Positions 34,986-45,194 of a DNA stretch of 64,000 nucleotides are shown here, piece by piece. The notes beneath the pieces are model-generated. The model was given only the letters and a program-made list of their open reading frames with translations, searched no databases and was not told the DNA's origin. The position numbers were made by a program, and so were the translations under genes. Each line of letters begins with the position of its first letter. Position 1 is the stretch's first letter. The stretch lies in the NCBI GenBank assembly GCA_021018995.1, contig CM037588.1, forward strand, positions 94,338,765 through 94,402,764, given 5' to 3'. The DNA is from Chloranthus sessilifolius. Taxonomy: Eukaryota > Streptophyta > Magnoliopsida > Chloranthales > Chloranthaceae.

Positions 34986-35945
34986 TTACTCTGTGGGCTT
35001 GTATCCTAGCCCGAATCTTACTTTCTGTCCCTTAGCCACAACTGGCTCTCTTCTGCCTCGTAATTTAGGTCCCAGGCCCCTTCCTTTCTGATAGCCCCAC
35101 TTTTGGAGCATAGCCACCACTACTTCCATTCCGCCGTTGGTTGCTGAAGTGATGTTTTTAGGGGGTTCTGGGCCTACAGTCGACACCTCATATTCAAAAC
35201 TGTGCAGGTCGGTGTCTTCCTCAGTATGTGCCACATCCACTACCTTAGGATTTTCAATGCTATGGGTGGCCTTATCTTTCTCATCTTGCCCTTCACCATT
35301 GATGATGATCACCTTTTGTCCTGATATGAATTTCAATTTTTGATGGAGGGTAGAAGGTATCGCCCCAACCTCATGCAACCATGGGCGTCCTATAAGTAGA
35401 TTAAAAGAGGATTTGATATCCATCACTTGGAATGGTATGGAAAAGGTCATGGGCCCGATTACGAGCTCAAGGTCAACTTCTCCCATGATCTCCCGCCTTG
35501 TGTTATCAAAACCTCGAGCACTCGTCCTTGTTGGCCTCAACATGCAGGGGTCCACCCCAATTTTGGTGGCAGTTCTCAATGGGCACACGTTCAATGCAGA
35601 TCCATTGTCAATTAAAACCAAGGGAATTATCATGTTCTCGGATTCTACAGTGATGTTGAGAGGTTTAGAATGACTATTTCCCTCCTCTGGCAGGTCCGCA
35701 TCCGAAAAAGATATGACATTGGGAGCCATCACTTGACCAATTATCTGCCCAACTTCATTCGGACTGACTTGAAGTGATACATGAGCATTTTTCAATGCCC
35801 CCATTAATGCTTGGAAATGGAGTGGGGATGTCATCAATAAATCCCATACAGTAATATGGGCTGGCATTCTTTTCAGCTGAGTCTCCAGTATATGTTCTCG
35901 ACTCATCTTCTCAAACGGATTCACAGTGCTCTCTTTCTTCCCCAT
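34986..35945 (-). pseudogene. Element B protease plus G-patch
   Basis: An open stretch of 319 codons. The protease starts around residue 85 (FSDADLPEEG). Its active-site block reads IPLVLIDNGSALNVCPL at about 35620-35570, with Asn-Gly-Ser after the Asp instead of the usual Ser/Thr-Gly-Ala. The second half has SFNLLIGRPWLHEVG (about 35410-35370). A G-patch follows at residues about 273-317 (WGYQKGRGLGPKLRGR, then RFGLGYKP). Protease would mature the polyprotein, and the G-patch may bind RNA. C has the same fusion and order. Confidence 0.85.
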
Positions 35946-35986
35946 GGGTTGGGCTTGTGCATTGCCATCGCTATCACGTCATTGCC

Positions 35987-37140
35987 TCAGTCGCTCGAGA
36001 TCTTCCCTGACCTAGTAACAAAGTCCATAGCTCCCTCTCTACTACTGCTGCCGGCGTTAGCATTGGTTTGCTGGTAGCTCAACAGGACCTGATGTGGATC
36101 ATAGGTTGGTCCTGAGAGCTGGAATGGTATGGCTATCTGTGTCTGGAGTGCATGTACTGATGACTCTGGGAGGGTAGGTAAGACTTGGCTTTCCCCCGTG
36201 ATGGATGGGGGGTAGAAAAATTTGGCCAGGTAGGGGTGGTGAGGTTTAATGGTGGTTGCACCGGGGGTAATGGTGTGGGTGTAGGCCATTGATAATTGAT
36301 GGGTGCAGGCAGAGAGTTGGGGGTTTGATGGGCCATGAGGGAATTGACAGGGGTGGTAGAGTTTGCATCTGATTAGCTGACGATAATGGGGTGGGAGCAG
36401 GCTATTAGTAATTTATTGGGTGGGGGATCGGGGGTTTGTTGGTTTATTGGGTAATGGATGGGGGTGGTGGAATATGATTGATACACATTCATTTGTACGT
36501 AGTTAATGGGAGTGGATGGTGGGAAATAGGCCTTAAGATCTAGGGGTTCAACTGTTGGTGTAGGGGTATGAAAATAATCTGCCAGATTCAGGAGTTCAAT
36601 CACCCCAACAGTTCCTTCTCCCAGATTTCTCTGCCTTGGTGCCACAAACATTTCTGGATTACAAATGAAGTTTGACGGATCAAACACCAATTCTTCTTGA
36701 AATTCCTCTACCATCCCTATGGTGGGTCTAGGACCTGCTATTTCGGTAAGGTGTGGTGGTAAAGGCACCTGATGGATATTCGCATGCTGGTTCGCTTGGG
36801 CGGGTGCAAGGGGAATGATCTTTCCAGCATCGATTAAGTCCTGGATCACATGCTTCAATGGGAAGTAGAGATTAGTCGGGTGACCCGAACCCTGATGAAA
36901 ATTGCAATGAGTATTAGGGTCAAAATTATATGGAATCAGATTGGGAGGAGGTCGTGGTTGGAGAACAATTATTAAACCCTTTTCAATTAATAATGGCAAA
37001 AGTACACTCAGGGATTGCCCTAAGGGCATAAAGACTAGATCATAACGGGCTCTCCTCTCTGGGGTCATTTGCATTCCATGCCCATTCCCTGCTCTTTGTA
37101 CTGGCCCTGTCCTGACGGGAGCTAGTTGCGCTGCTTGGAA
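35987..37140 (-). pseudogene. Element B gag C-terminal region
   Basis: Contains a single Cys/His cluster 'CNFHQGSGHPTNLYFPLKH' (about 36915-36860), equivalent to the zinc-binding region of other Tat gag proteins but lacking a final Cys. A proline-rich stretch (about 36540-36150) and a 'FVTRSGKIS' segment before protease follow. The open run 37074-36373 is 233 codons. Confidence 0.7.
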
Positions 37141-39747
37141 TTAGAACGGGGCTACATTATTATTATTGGGCCGAGTGTTCGCAACATTTTGCACCTCTGC
37201 CCCTGTCCTCCTGTCGTTCTTCTGCTTAGTAAACCTCCTAACCCCGCTAAGGCCCCCTGAAGCATTCTTACTCAACCGCCCTTCCCTGATGGCATCCTCA
37301 CAGTGGTTGGCATTCCTCCCCAAATCAGCAAAACTGGACTGCTGTTGATATAGAAGAAAATCGAAAATCACTGGTAGAGTGTTCTTTGAAATCATCTCTA
37401 TTTGCGCATCGTCTGGTATTCTATTTCTGATTTGAGCTGTCAGTGCTCTCCAACGCCCCAAATAGTCGCCAAAGGTCTTGTTGGGATTCTGTTTTAAACT
37501 GGCCAAATCAGACTTGCGTGGTTCAATATCAGTATTATAGACATACTGTTCCTGGAATAAATGCATCAAATCCTTCCATGTCTTCATCATGGATGGTTCA
37601 AGAGATGTGAACCACCTTAGGGCCGGTCCGTTCAAACTTTTCTGAAAGACTTTTATTAGCAGTCTCTCGTCCCCCCCTGTACTGGCACATGTCCCCACAA
37701 TAAGACTTGAGGTGTGCAATCGGGTTGCCTGTGCCATTGTACTTGTCGAATATTGGCATTTTAAATTTGTGGGGCAAGGGGACCTCGGCAAACAGACATA
37801 AATCCGTGAAATCCGTGGCGTGGATTTCATCACCACCCATTTTTAACAATTGTTTCTGGATGTTGTCTAGTTGCTCCCTTAACTGTTCTGATTCTTTGGA
37901 TATGGGAGCCATTTTTTCAACAGCTGGCTGGGACTCGCTCTAGGCTACCAGGGGATGGGTAATTATGGGAGGAGGGTTGAGGCTGGTCAAAGCCCCAGCA
38001 TAGGCCCCGCTATTCATAATCTCGTCCTCTTCATACTGCTAGTCGGAATAGTGTGCAGTGAGGGCGGGATTCTCCTGTTGTTGTTGTATGGGTTGGATGG
38101 GAATGACATAAGTGGGGGTTAGGTGAGCCCATTGGGGGTGAGGAAAGGTTTGTTGGGTGATGGGAATTTGGTTTTTAGGTGGGGCCTGATAGGGCCATTG
38201 GGTATGGGGGAAGGTTTGGAGATGGCCTTGGGGTGTGGGGCCATGGGAGAATTGGGTTTGAGGTATGGCATGAGTTTGGCCGGCTGTGAAGGTTGGGTTA
38301 AATGTTGGGGGTATTGTGGAAGGTATGAGTGGGGGGTTTGGGTTTGGGCCATGAACCCTTGGTCATTTTGGGTCATGGGCCACTGATAGGTTTGGGCCAT
38401 AGACCCTTGGTAGGTTTGGGCCACGGGCCTTTGATGGGTCTGGGCCTGGGTAGGTTTGGGCCAAGGGCCCTTGATGGGTCTGGCCCAAAGGGCCTTGATG
38501 GGTATGGCCCAATGGACCTTGATGGATCTGGGCCATTGGGCCTTGATGGGTCTGAGCCATGGGCCCTTGGTGGGTCTAGCCCAATGGGCCTTGATGGGTC
38601 TGGCTCAATGGGCCTTGATGGGTCTAGGCCATGGGCCCTTGGTGGGTTTGGGCCAATGGGCCTTGATGGGTCTGGGCCATGGGCCATTGGTGGGTTTGGG
38701 CCATGGGTCCTTGGTGGGTCTGGGCCATGGGCCCTTGGTGGTTCTGGGCCATTGGGCCTTGATGGGTTTGAGCCGTGGGCCCTTGGTGGGTCTGGGCCAT
38801 TGGGCCTCAATGGGTTTAGGCCATGGGCCCTGGGTAGGCTTGGGTGGTGGGGTATTGGGTTTAGGGTTTAGGGGTAAGTGGGTAATGGGGGTTTGGGTGG
38901 TGTGGATTTTGGGGTGTTGATGGGGGTCATGGGGGAGTGAGGCATGAAGATTGGCTAGGGTATGGGATGGGTTCATGGGCATGGGGTGTGGAGGAGAGGG
39001 GGTGTTTTGAGAAGCCTTCCACATGGAATAGGCTTGGAACATCTCCTCCATCATAGCCTTGGAAGGAGGATCAGATGTGGACGGTGGGTTTAAGGGGTGA
39101 TTGGGTATAGATGGGGCGGAGGTGGCAGAAAAATTGGGCATGGCCCTGGTATAATCGGGCATGACCATGGTAGATGGGGGGGTATGGGGTGGATGAGGGG
39201 ATGTATTGGGTATATTTTGGGATGATGGGGGGCATGATGAGGAGGGATGAGGAAAATTGGGCATGGCCCCGATAAAAATGGGCATGACCCGGATGGATGG
39301 GGGATTTTGCGGGGGGTTGGATAGGGTGGAAGTGGTGTATGTGAATGTGGGTGGATCGGGTCTATAGGGGGATGATGAGAATTGGGGCATGGATGTAGAT
39401 TGGGAAAATGGGTTTGGGTTTTGTATGGATGTGGATGGGAGATGAGTTGGACTTGGCATGGCTTGGACAAAAGATGGAGAATGGGGGGTTGCATTTTGGA
39501 TATTTTGGGGGGTAGTGGTTGGGAAAATGGGGGCGCCAAATGGGCCGATAATGGTAAAAGGGGGTTGGGTGAGGGGGATGATGGAAAAAACTTCTCCCGA
39601 ATGGGAGTGGGTTGGAGAATGTGGCGGGGATGAGTCGGGATCGGCGTAGGCCGGGTCCACTACCCACGACATTCTTTGGGAGCGGGTCGGGTAAGGGTGC
39701 CTTGGATAAGGCCCAAAAATCCTCCTCCTTCTTCTCCTACGGGACAA
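37141..39747 (-). pseudogene. Element B gag, N-terminal and capsid part
   Basis: Starts at an ATG at 39747 with a basic segment (SRRRRRRRIFGPYPRHPYP). A 380-codon open run follows, rich in Pro, Ser and His, and ends in decapeptide repeats of the type GPWPRPTK. The capsid core is at 37912-37141: KMPIFDKYNGTGNPIAHLK, LNGPALRWFTSLEPSMMKTW, RWRALTAQIRNRIPDD. Two frames are used around 37700-37680 and the frame breaks near 38120-37920. Gag packages the element RNA. Confidence 0.85.
38340..38850 (-). repeat. 30-bp coding minisatellite in gag of B
   Basis: About seventeen imperfect 30-bp units based on GGGCCATGGGCCCTTGGTGG (plus strand), encoding proline-rich decapeptides on the coding strand. The unit length keeps the frame. 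Element C has the same kind of repeat at about 56090-56470. Confidence 0.9.
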
Positions 39748-41043
39748 CGGAGGGCAAGTTGATGCCGTTGTGCCGGCACAACAGACTATCTATTTCTTTT
39801 TGGGTTTTAATTATTTAATTTATTTATTTTTGTGAATTTTTTTGAAAGAGTTTTGAAAAATAAAGGTTCCGAGGCCTTGGAATTCCCTTTTCTGGTGGCT
39901 CTCGTACCTTAATTCAAGACTAGTGGCTACGATTTCGAGGCACTTCGAAAGAATTGAAGGAGAACCTTCGATCTATTGAAGGCATAAAAATCGAGGCAAA
40001 CAACCCGATCCCCTGAAATGAGCTAAAAAGAAGTTGCCTTCTCTTTACCTGCGGGGGCGTATTGGGTGTCAGAGATGGCGGGACCCAAACAAGGCACTAA
40101 GCACACTAATCGGGAAACTCAGGATGTGAAAAGGGCCTAGGATTCGGGCTGGTGGGCTGATAAACAAACCTGGCGCAACTAATACATGCGGCCAAAGGTT
40201 GAGACCACTTACATCGCAACTATTAGTTGCGCCAAGGTAAAACTTGATTTAAAGTCGCAACTATTAGTTGCGCCATTATAATTTCAAGAGTTACATTGGC
40301 GCAACTAACTAATACTTGCCTGTAAAACCGGTTCTCCATAATCGAAAATAGCGACCAATCGATGCGAAATGAGTCTCTTTTTGGTTTTTGTGAAAGCTAG
40401 GCTTAGAATTAGTGATCGATTCTCCTCACCACACCTAATGTGTTTGAGTCCGATATAACTTCGTTTTAAGCTTTAGAATGGGAACCCACCCGATATACCT
40501 CCGGCGCAAGCGCCTTCTCAGATACTAGGTGGGCTGGGACTTTTCTGGATCATCACCACTAGGGGCTGCCGCCATACTAAGACCTGGGTGTTTATGTGTT
40601 TGCCTAATCCCAACCCCTTTGAAAATCTAACCTGCAAAATAAATTAATTAAGCTCCTTAACTTGGTTCAATTTTAATTTTTTCAAAGCTTTTTTTTTCTT
40701 TTTTTGGAAGTTTTCTTTAGTTCAAAGACCAGGGGTGATTACCCTATGCCGCCACTACGGGCCGGTGTCCACTGTTAGGATATGAGTGCGCAAGTAGGCC
40801 CGCCAATCGGCTAAGACACTAAAATAACGGAAAAGTAAGGAATTTTAAAAGACAATGCGCATGTAGGCCTGCCGATCGGCTAAGGCATGTAAATGACGGA
40901 AAAGTAGGGGTGAGAAAAATGACTTAATCGGAGGGGTGAGTTAAAAAAAATAGTGAAAATAAGAAAAAAAACAGCAATAAATGTTAGGAAAAAAAAAAAA
41001 AAGAAAAGGCATAGTTCAAGGGGAAGCTCTACTAGCTAAAAAT
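39748..41043 (-). other. Element B leader (PBS to gag)
   Basis: A 1.3-kb untranslated leader. Next to the PBS are two copies of GGCCCGCCAATCGGCTAAG-type sequence (40795-40820 and 40856-40887). Farther on are four GCGCAACTATTAGTTGCGC-type words (40171-40320). No ORF is supported. Confidence 0.75.
40171..40320 (-). repeat. Four palindromic words in leader of B
   Basis: Copies at 40171-40193 (diverged), 40214-40234, 40255-40275 and 40296-40320 (diverged) of TGGCGCAACTATTAGTTGCG-type sequence. The two middle copies have near-perfect arms around TAT. Confidence 0.9.
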
Positions 41044-41060
41044 CCCCAGCAGAGTCGCCA
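41044..41060 (-). other. Element B primer-binding site
   Basis: On the minus strand TGGCGACTCTGCTGGGG, the tRNA-Arg-type PBS used by Tat/Ogre elements, two bases after the 5' LTR. It is identical to the site of element C at 54038. Confidence 0.92.
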
Positions 41061-41062
41061 TC

Positions 41063-42652
41063 TGTGCAACAGTGGGAATCGAGACAATCCCGTCGCGATG
41101 ATGTGCTCTCTAACGAAAAAATATAGAGTCGCCACCCGGAGCTTTCGGTGTCCCGGGATACCTAGTTCATTTTTATGAGCACCGAAGTGCTAAAAATATG
41201 ACTCTGAATCCAGTCCACACCAAAGGCTCTTGGGTAGGGGCTTCGGTTATCGATCGAGAAGGTGTTAGACACCCGATCAACCCACTTAACGAGGTCTCTA
41301 CTTATGGCCAAAAATAAAATGATGTAAAAGACAAGGAAATGGTTCCCTCTTGTCCAAATGAGCCTCCAATCCTATTTGTGCCCCTTCGTTCCTACCAAAA
41401 ATTCGGTGGCATAACGACACAAATGAGAGAGTAGGGAATGCCAAAAGGAGATAGGAGAAGAAAGGGGAGAGCTAGAGCCCTCGGGCCCTTGTAGTACCAT
41501 AGGAGAGCCTTGCTTTGGCTTGCTTTGATGAGCTTTTGAAGGCTTGTATGGTGGAAAGAGGAGTTCTAACCTCTAAGGCTTACTAACTAAGAGGTAGAGA
41601 GGGAAGGTGAATGGGTAGCATATACCTAAACTAAGGGATCTAAGGTGAAAAATTTCACTCAAAGGAGGTTTTGAAATTCTGGAATTTGTATGGGAAGTGT
41701 GCACCAAAGGGAGAAAGATCTTCTCACTTTAAGCTCTTTCTCTCTTAGGCCAAAATTCTCAACCCTTAAACCAGGGGGGGGGCTCTATTTATAGGAAATG
41801 AGTGGATTAGGAGGGTGTTTAGATGCTAAACATGGTTAAGAATTAGGTAAGCTAACATCTAAGGTTTCCTAGGGTTTTTGGAGCCTTGAAATGTGTGAGA
41901 AGGTCCTCCAATGGTGGATGATGGGGTGAGACCTTAAGCCACTTAAGGGTTTGCAAATAGGTAGTGAATGGGTGCAACAGAACTAGCAAAACACACTCCA
42001 AAGGTCAAGGTGGTCAACAAGTTAAATCCCAATCACGAATTTCGGAATAAAATCCAACATCGTTTCATGCGCGCAACTAATAGTTGCGCTGACAAATGTA
42101 CAAAGAAAAAAGAATAACAAGAGCTTTGGAAGTTGGCTTCGCGAGGGGTGGGGGGACCCATTTATACATGGTGCAACTATTAGTTGCACCAGGCCATTTC
42201 TGGGGGAAAAAGACCTGGCTCAACTATTAGTTGCGCTAGGCAAATCCAAGGGGAAAATGGCCTGGCGCAACTATTAGTTGCGCAGGCAAAAATCCCTTCA
42301 AAAGAGTTCGATTTTCGAATCACCGTAACTTTTGATATACAACTCCGATTGAGGTGATTCTTAGCTCGTTGGAAATTTGGAGAAGTCCTCTTTCTAATGA
42401 TATATGATTGAATATTAGTAGAAGACCTCCGCTAGTCCTGGTGTACCATTCTTTATCCATTGCTCGGGAAGGTTAGGTTTAGGGTTTGGAATGGGTTCTA
42501 AGGGTTGGGACTTGTTTCTAAAGGTTCGGGATAGGTTCCTAAGGGATCTAGGGTGATTCCTAAGGGTTCCATACATGACATCAAAAGCTCAAAAAGGTGC
42601 CTCTCTCTAAATGTGTTTCGATCGGGCCTTGGGCCAAATTTGGGTGTCTACA
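41063..42652 (-). repeat. Element B 5' LTR
   Basis: 1590 bp, minus strand from TGTAGACACCCAAATTTGG (42652) to CCCACTGTTGCACA (41063). It has a TATA box (CTATAAATAG, about 41785-41794). U3 holds four palindromic words at 42071-42283 and an 'aaagaggacttctccaa' box near 42385, also in C. It begins like the C LTR (TGTAGACACCCAAAT) and ends like the remnant at 29110. Confidence 0.92.
42071..42283 (-). repeat. Four palindromic words in U3 of B LTR
   Basis: GCGCAACTAATAGTTGCGC (42071-42089), GGTGCAACTA-T-TAGTTGCACC (42170-42190), a damaged copy (42218-42237) and GCGCAACTATTAGTTGCGC (42265-42283). Arms of 9-10 bp are perfect in three of the four. They lie about 280-490 bp upstream of the TATA box. 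Confidence 0.92.
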
Positions 42653-42883
42653 CTCTCTGATAACTACCCCAGAGGATTTAGATTTCTTCGTAGGTGGGTC
42701 TGCTATTTTTGATTTACCAATGAAGGCAGTAGCCCATGCGATGTGCCTCAGGAGTGGAGAATGATCGAAGATATTACCTTCCTCTTCTTCTTCTTCCCTT
42801 TCCTGTTTGTCCTTAGATCTCGACATGGTGTAATTTTTCACCTTCAATAATTCGCAAAACCAATTTAGTGCTCCAAAATACAT
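42653..42883 (-). pseudogene. Element D ORF2, 5' part
   Basis: Start of ORF2. The likely ATG is at 42826 (SRSKDKQEREEEEEEGNIF), with a second in-frame ATG at 42883. It contains LLRHIAWATAFIGKSKIADP and a Lys/Ser tract, then is cut at VVIRE by element B. Reading resumes in the same frame at 29109 (LPKGGKEIEMET) once B and one CTCTC copy are set aside. Confidence 0.7.
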
Positions 42884-43479
42884 GTTGAACTAGAAGGATT
42901 TATGAAAGAACCAACTGATTTTGGACTCAGCATCATTACCTTATCAAAACCTAACCTTAAAAATCACTAAGTCAATTTTTGGTAGGGTTTTGGATGAGAA
43001 AAGTGCAAGCTCAAGGTAGGTGAAGAAAATGGTTGGGATAACTACAGGAAATTTGAAAAATGGAGGGAGAAGAGAAGGTTTAGCTAGAGAGTTCAAAAAT
43101 GGGGCCAACTTATTCTCTCGCGAATATGTAGGCCCTAATTTCAATGATGACTTGTTGAAGTGGTCATCACGCATATGTTTAACCTAGAGTTGTTGGTTCG
43201 AGTCTAACTTTTCAGCTATCGTAAATTCGAACTCTCGTACCGGTTAATTGGTAATCACTATGACTTAGCCGATGAACTTATCAAGAATTATGAGCACTCG
43301 TAAATCCATACGATTTCTCACAATAGTGTATATCAAGGAATGCGTTACGATCGATCACATTATGCTGCAATCGTGCTGCATCTCCTCACAAAATTCTTAC
43401 TGAAAAAAGAGATACTTTACATATATTACAAAGTACTGCTACGGATGAGTCGGTAGCTCGACAAGTCCTTGAGAATTTC

Positions 43480-44890
43480 AAATTGGATTATGGGGAGTGG
43501 ATGTCTCCCCTAAGAACACTTGTCCTCCAGGATTAGTAATAGGTTGTGTTGGCAATTGGCCACTTTCTCTCTTTGCCACTTGTGAAGCTAGTTGGCCAAT
43601 CTGGCTTTCCAACTTTGTGATGGATTGGGTATGCGAATGAAGTACTTGAGAGAATTGAGCTAGTTGGGATACTTTAGAATGCTGATGTGACTATTGTTAC
43701 AAATCTCGAAGGATCTGAACAACTAGGGCAACTGGTACAGTGCTCGGTGGACCGAATTATGGCAGTCATTATTGACTCTATTTGTTGCTCTAGCGTTGCA
43801 ACCTTAACAATCATGTCATCCTCCTTCTTTACTTTGTCCTTACAAACATCGTAAAGACTACCCCTTGCGAGCGGAGTGTGGCGAATCACATCTGGGCCAA
43901 ATCTTAGCAAAGCTTGTTTCTGCTTTGAATTGTCAACTAGTTTCTCAAATAAACTTCAGGATTACTACCCATTCTAAGCCATGAAGGATCCTCCACTTAT
44001 AGCATCAACTGTAGACTGGTTGGTCTTAGTAAACCCTTGATAAAAACTTTACGCAATAGACCAGTTTGGCACGTCATGATGAGGACATTTTCTCCATAAA
44101 TCCTTCATACGTTCCTAGCTCTCATGGAATAATTCTCCAGGAAATTGACTAAAATCCTAAATAGCCTGACGAATCTAATTAGTTTTACCAATCGAAAAGT
44201 GCTTGTTCAAAAATTTGGACTATAGTCTGTCCCAGGTGGTAATACTTCTAGCGAGAAACGAGATTAGCCACACCTTGGCTCTATCTTAGTTAACCCTTGA
44301 TAAAAACTTTATGCAATAGACCAGTTTGGCACGTCATGATGAGGACATTTTCTCCATAAATCCTTCATACGTTCCTAGCTCTCATGGAATAATTCTCCAG
44401 GAAATTGACTAAAATCCTAAATAGCCTGACGAATCTAATTAGTTTTACCAATCGAAAAGTGCTGTTTGAAAACTTGGACTATAGTCTGTCCCAGGTGGTA
44501 ATACTTCTAGCGAGAAACGAGATTAGCCACACCTTGGCTCTATCTTTGAGAGAAAAGGGAAACAACCATAATTTAACAGCCTCATCATTAGTTGCTAACA
44601 ATAGTAACATACTACAAAGTTCTATAAAGTCCCTTCAATGTTGGTAGGGATCATCTCGATCAAGCCCATGAAAAGTGGGTAACGCTTGAAGTGTATTGAG
44701 CTTGATCCCATAATTTTGACCAGTCGTTATCTCTGGTATAACTATACAAGAGGACGCAGTCAAAGTGATTGGGCTGACGTGTGCCTGAATAGGGTGATCA
44801 TCAACCATGGTTTGGGATTCTCTTCTAGAAAATCGGTTAGATGTTAGACTACGCAAGAGAGTCCTTTCAATTTCTGGATTACACTAAAAA
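43480..44890 (-). pseudogene. Element D gag (Athila-type)
   Basis: Athila-type gag core: ALPTFHGLDRDDPYQH at about 44690-44645 is the usual start of the capsid region. A stretch reading like DEAVKLWLFPFSLK follows at about 44590-44550, then the tandem 260-bp duplication, a 'VATLEQQIESIMTAI' segment (about 43805-43765), and a C-terminal segment with SITKLESQIGQLASQVAKRE (about 43620-43560). Stops and the frame-shifting duplication make it non-functional. Confidence 0.75.
44031..44550 (-). repeat. 260-bp tandem duplication in gag of D
   Basis: Units 44031-44290 and 44291-44550 are almost identical, from 'acccttgataaaaacttt' to 'cacaccttggctctatctt'. The offset is 260 bp, not a multiple of three. 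Confidence 0.95.
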
Positions 44891-45170
44891 AATTCTAAAC
44901 TTCGAGATCGAGTGTGATGCATACACCAGAAAGGTATATATTTTTGTGTTTTTAATTTTTTCTAATTTTTATTTTAAAAAACAAGGAGAGAAAACAAATC
45001 TGAGCCTCTAGCTTCTATTATTAGAAGAAGTGTTGACACCTTTTATTAGTTGCTCCGAATAAACCTCCAAAAGATTAAGAAGTGATTAAAGAGAGTAAAA
45101 ACATAAAGAAAATAAAAAGAGAAAGATAAATATTAGTTTTCAGATAAAAAAATAAATAAAAATATCACCT

Positions 45171-45187
45171 CCCCGACAGCGACGCCA
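45171..45187 (-). other. Element D primer-binding site
   Basis: On the minus strand TGGCGTCGCTGTCGGGG. The Athila site for tRNA-Asp is TGGCGCCGTTGCCGGGG; three C/T differences separate them. Confidence 0.8.
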
Positions 45188-45194
45188 AAAACTT

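Larger units (their letters stand above)
29110..42652 (-). mobile_element. Element B: Tat-lineage Ty3/gypsy retrotransposon
   Basis: A 13.5-kb insertion in ORF2 of element D, flanked by CTCTC. On the minus strand: 5' LTR 42652-41063, tRNA-Arg-type PBS 41060-41044, leader, gag with a long proline-rich repeat, protease plus G-patch, RT, native RNase H, archaeal-type RNase H, integrase to 31161, a 3' region with GTGAAAACCCGAAAGGGCG repeats, and a 3' LTR reduced to its last 181 bp (29110-29290). It is closely related to element C. Integrase is open for 235 codons, but RT and RNase H have stops and lost catalytic residues, so the copy is inactive. Confidence 0.92.

Noticed and set aside
38123-38920. 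Long Gly/Leu-rich open frames on the plus strand
   Set aside because: Antisense shadows of the 30-bp proline repeat in gag of element B.
39089-39667. Several overlapping Pro/His-rich open frames on the minus strand
   Set aside because: Alternative frames of the proline-rich N-terminal part of element B gag.
40171-40320. CRISPR-like array of short repeats
   Set aside because: Plant LTR context, irregular spacers, no cas genes, and the repeats are palindromic words also found in the LTR.
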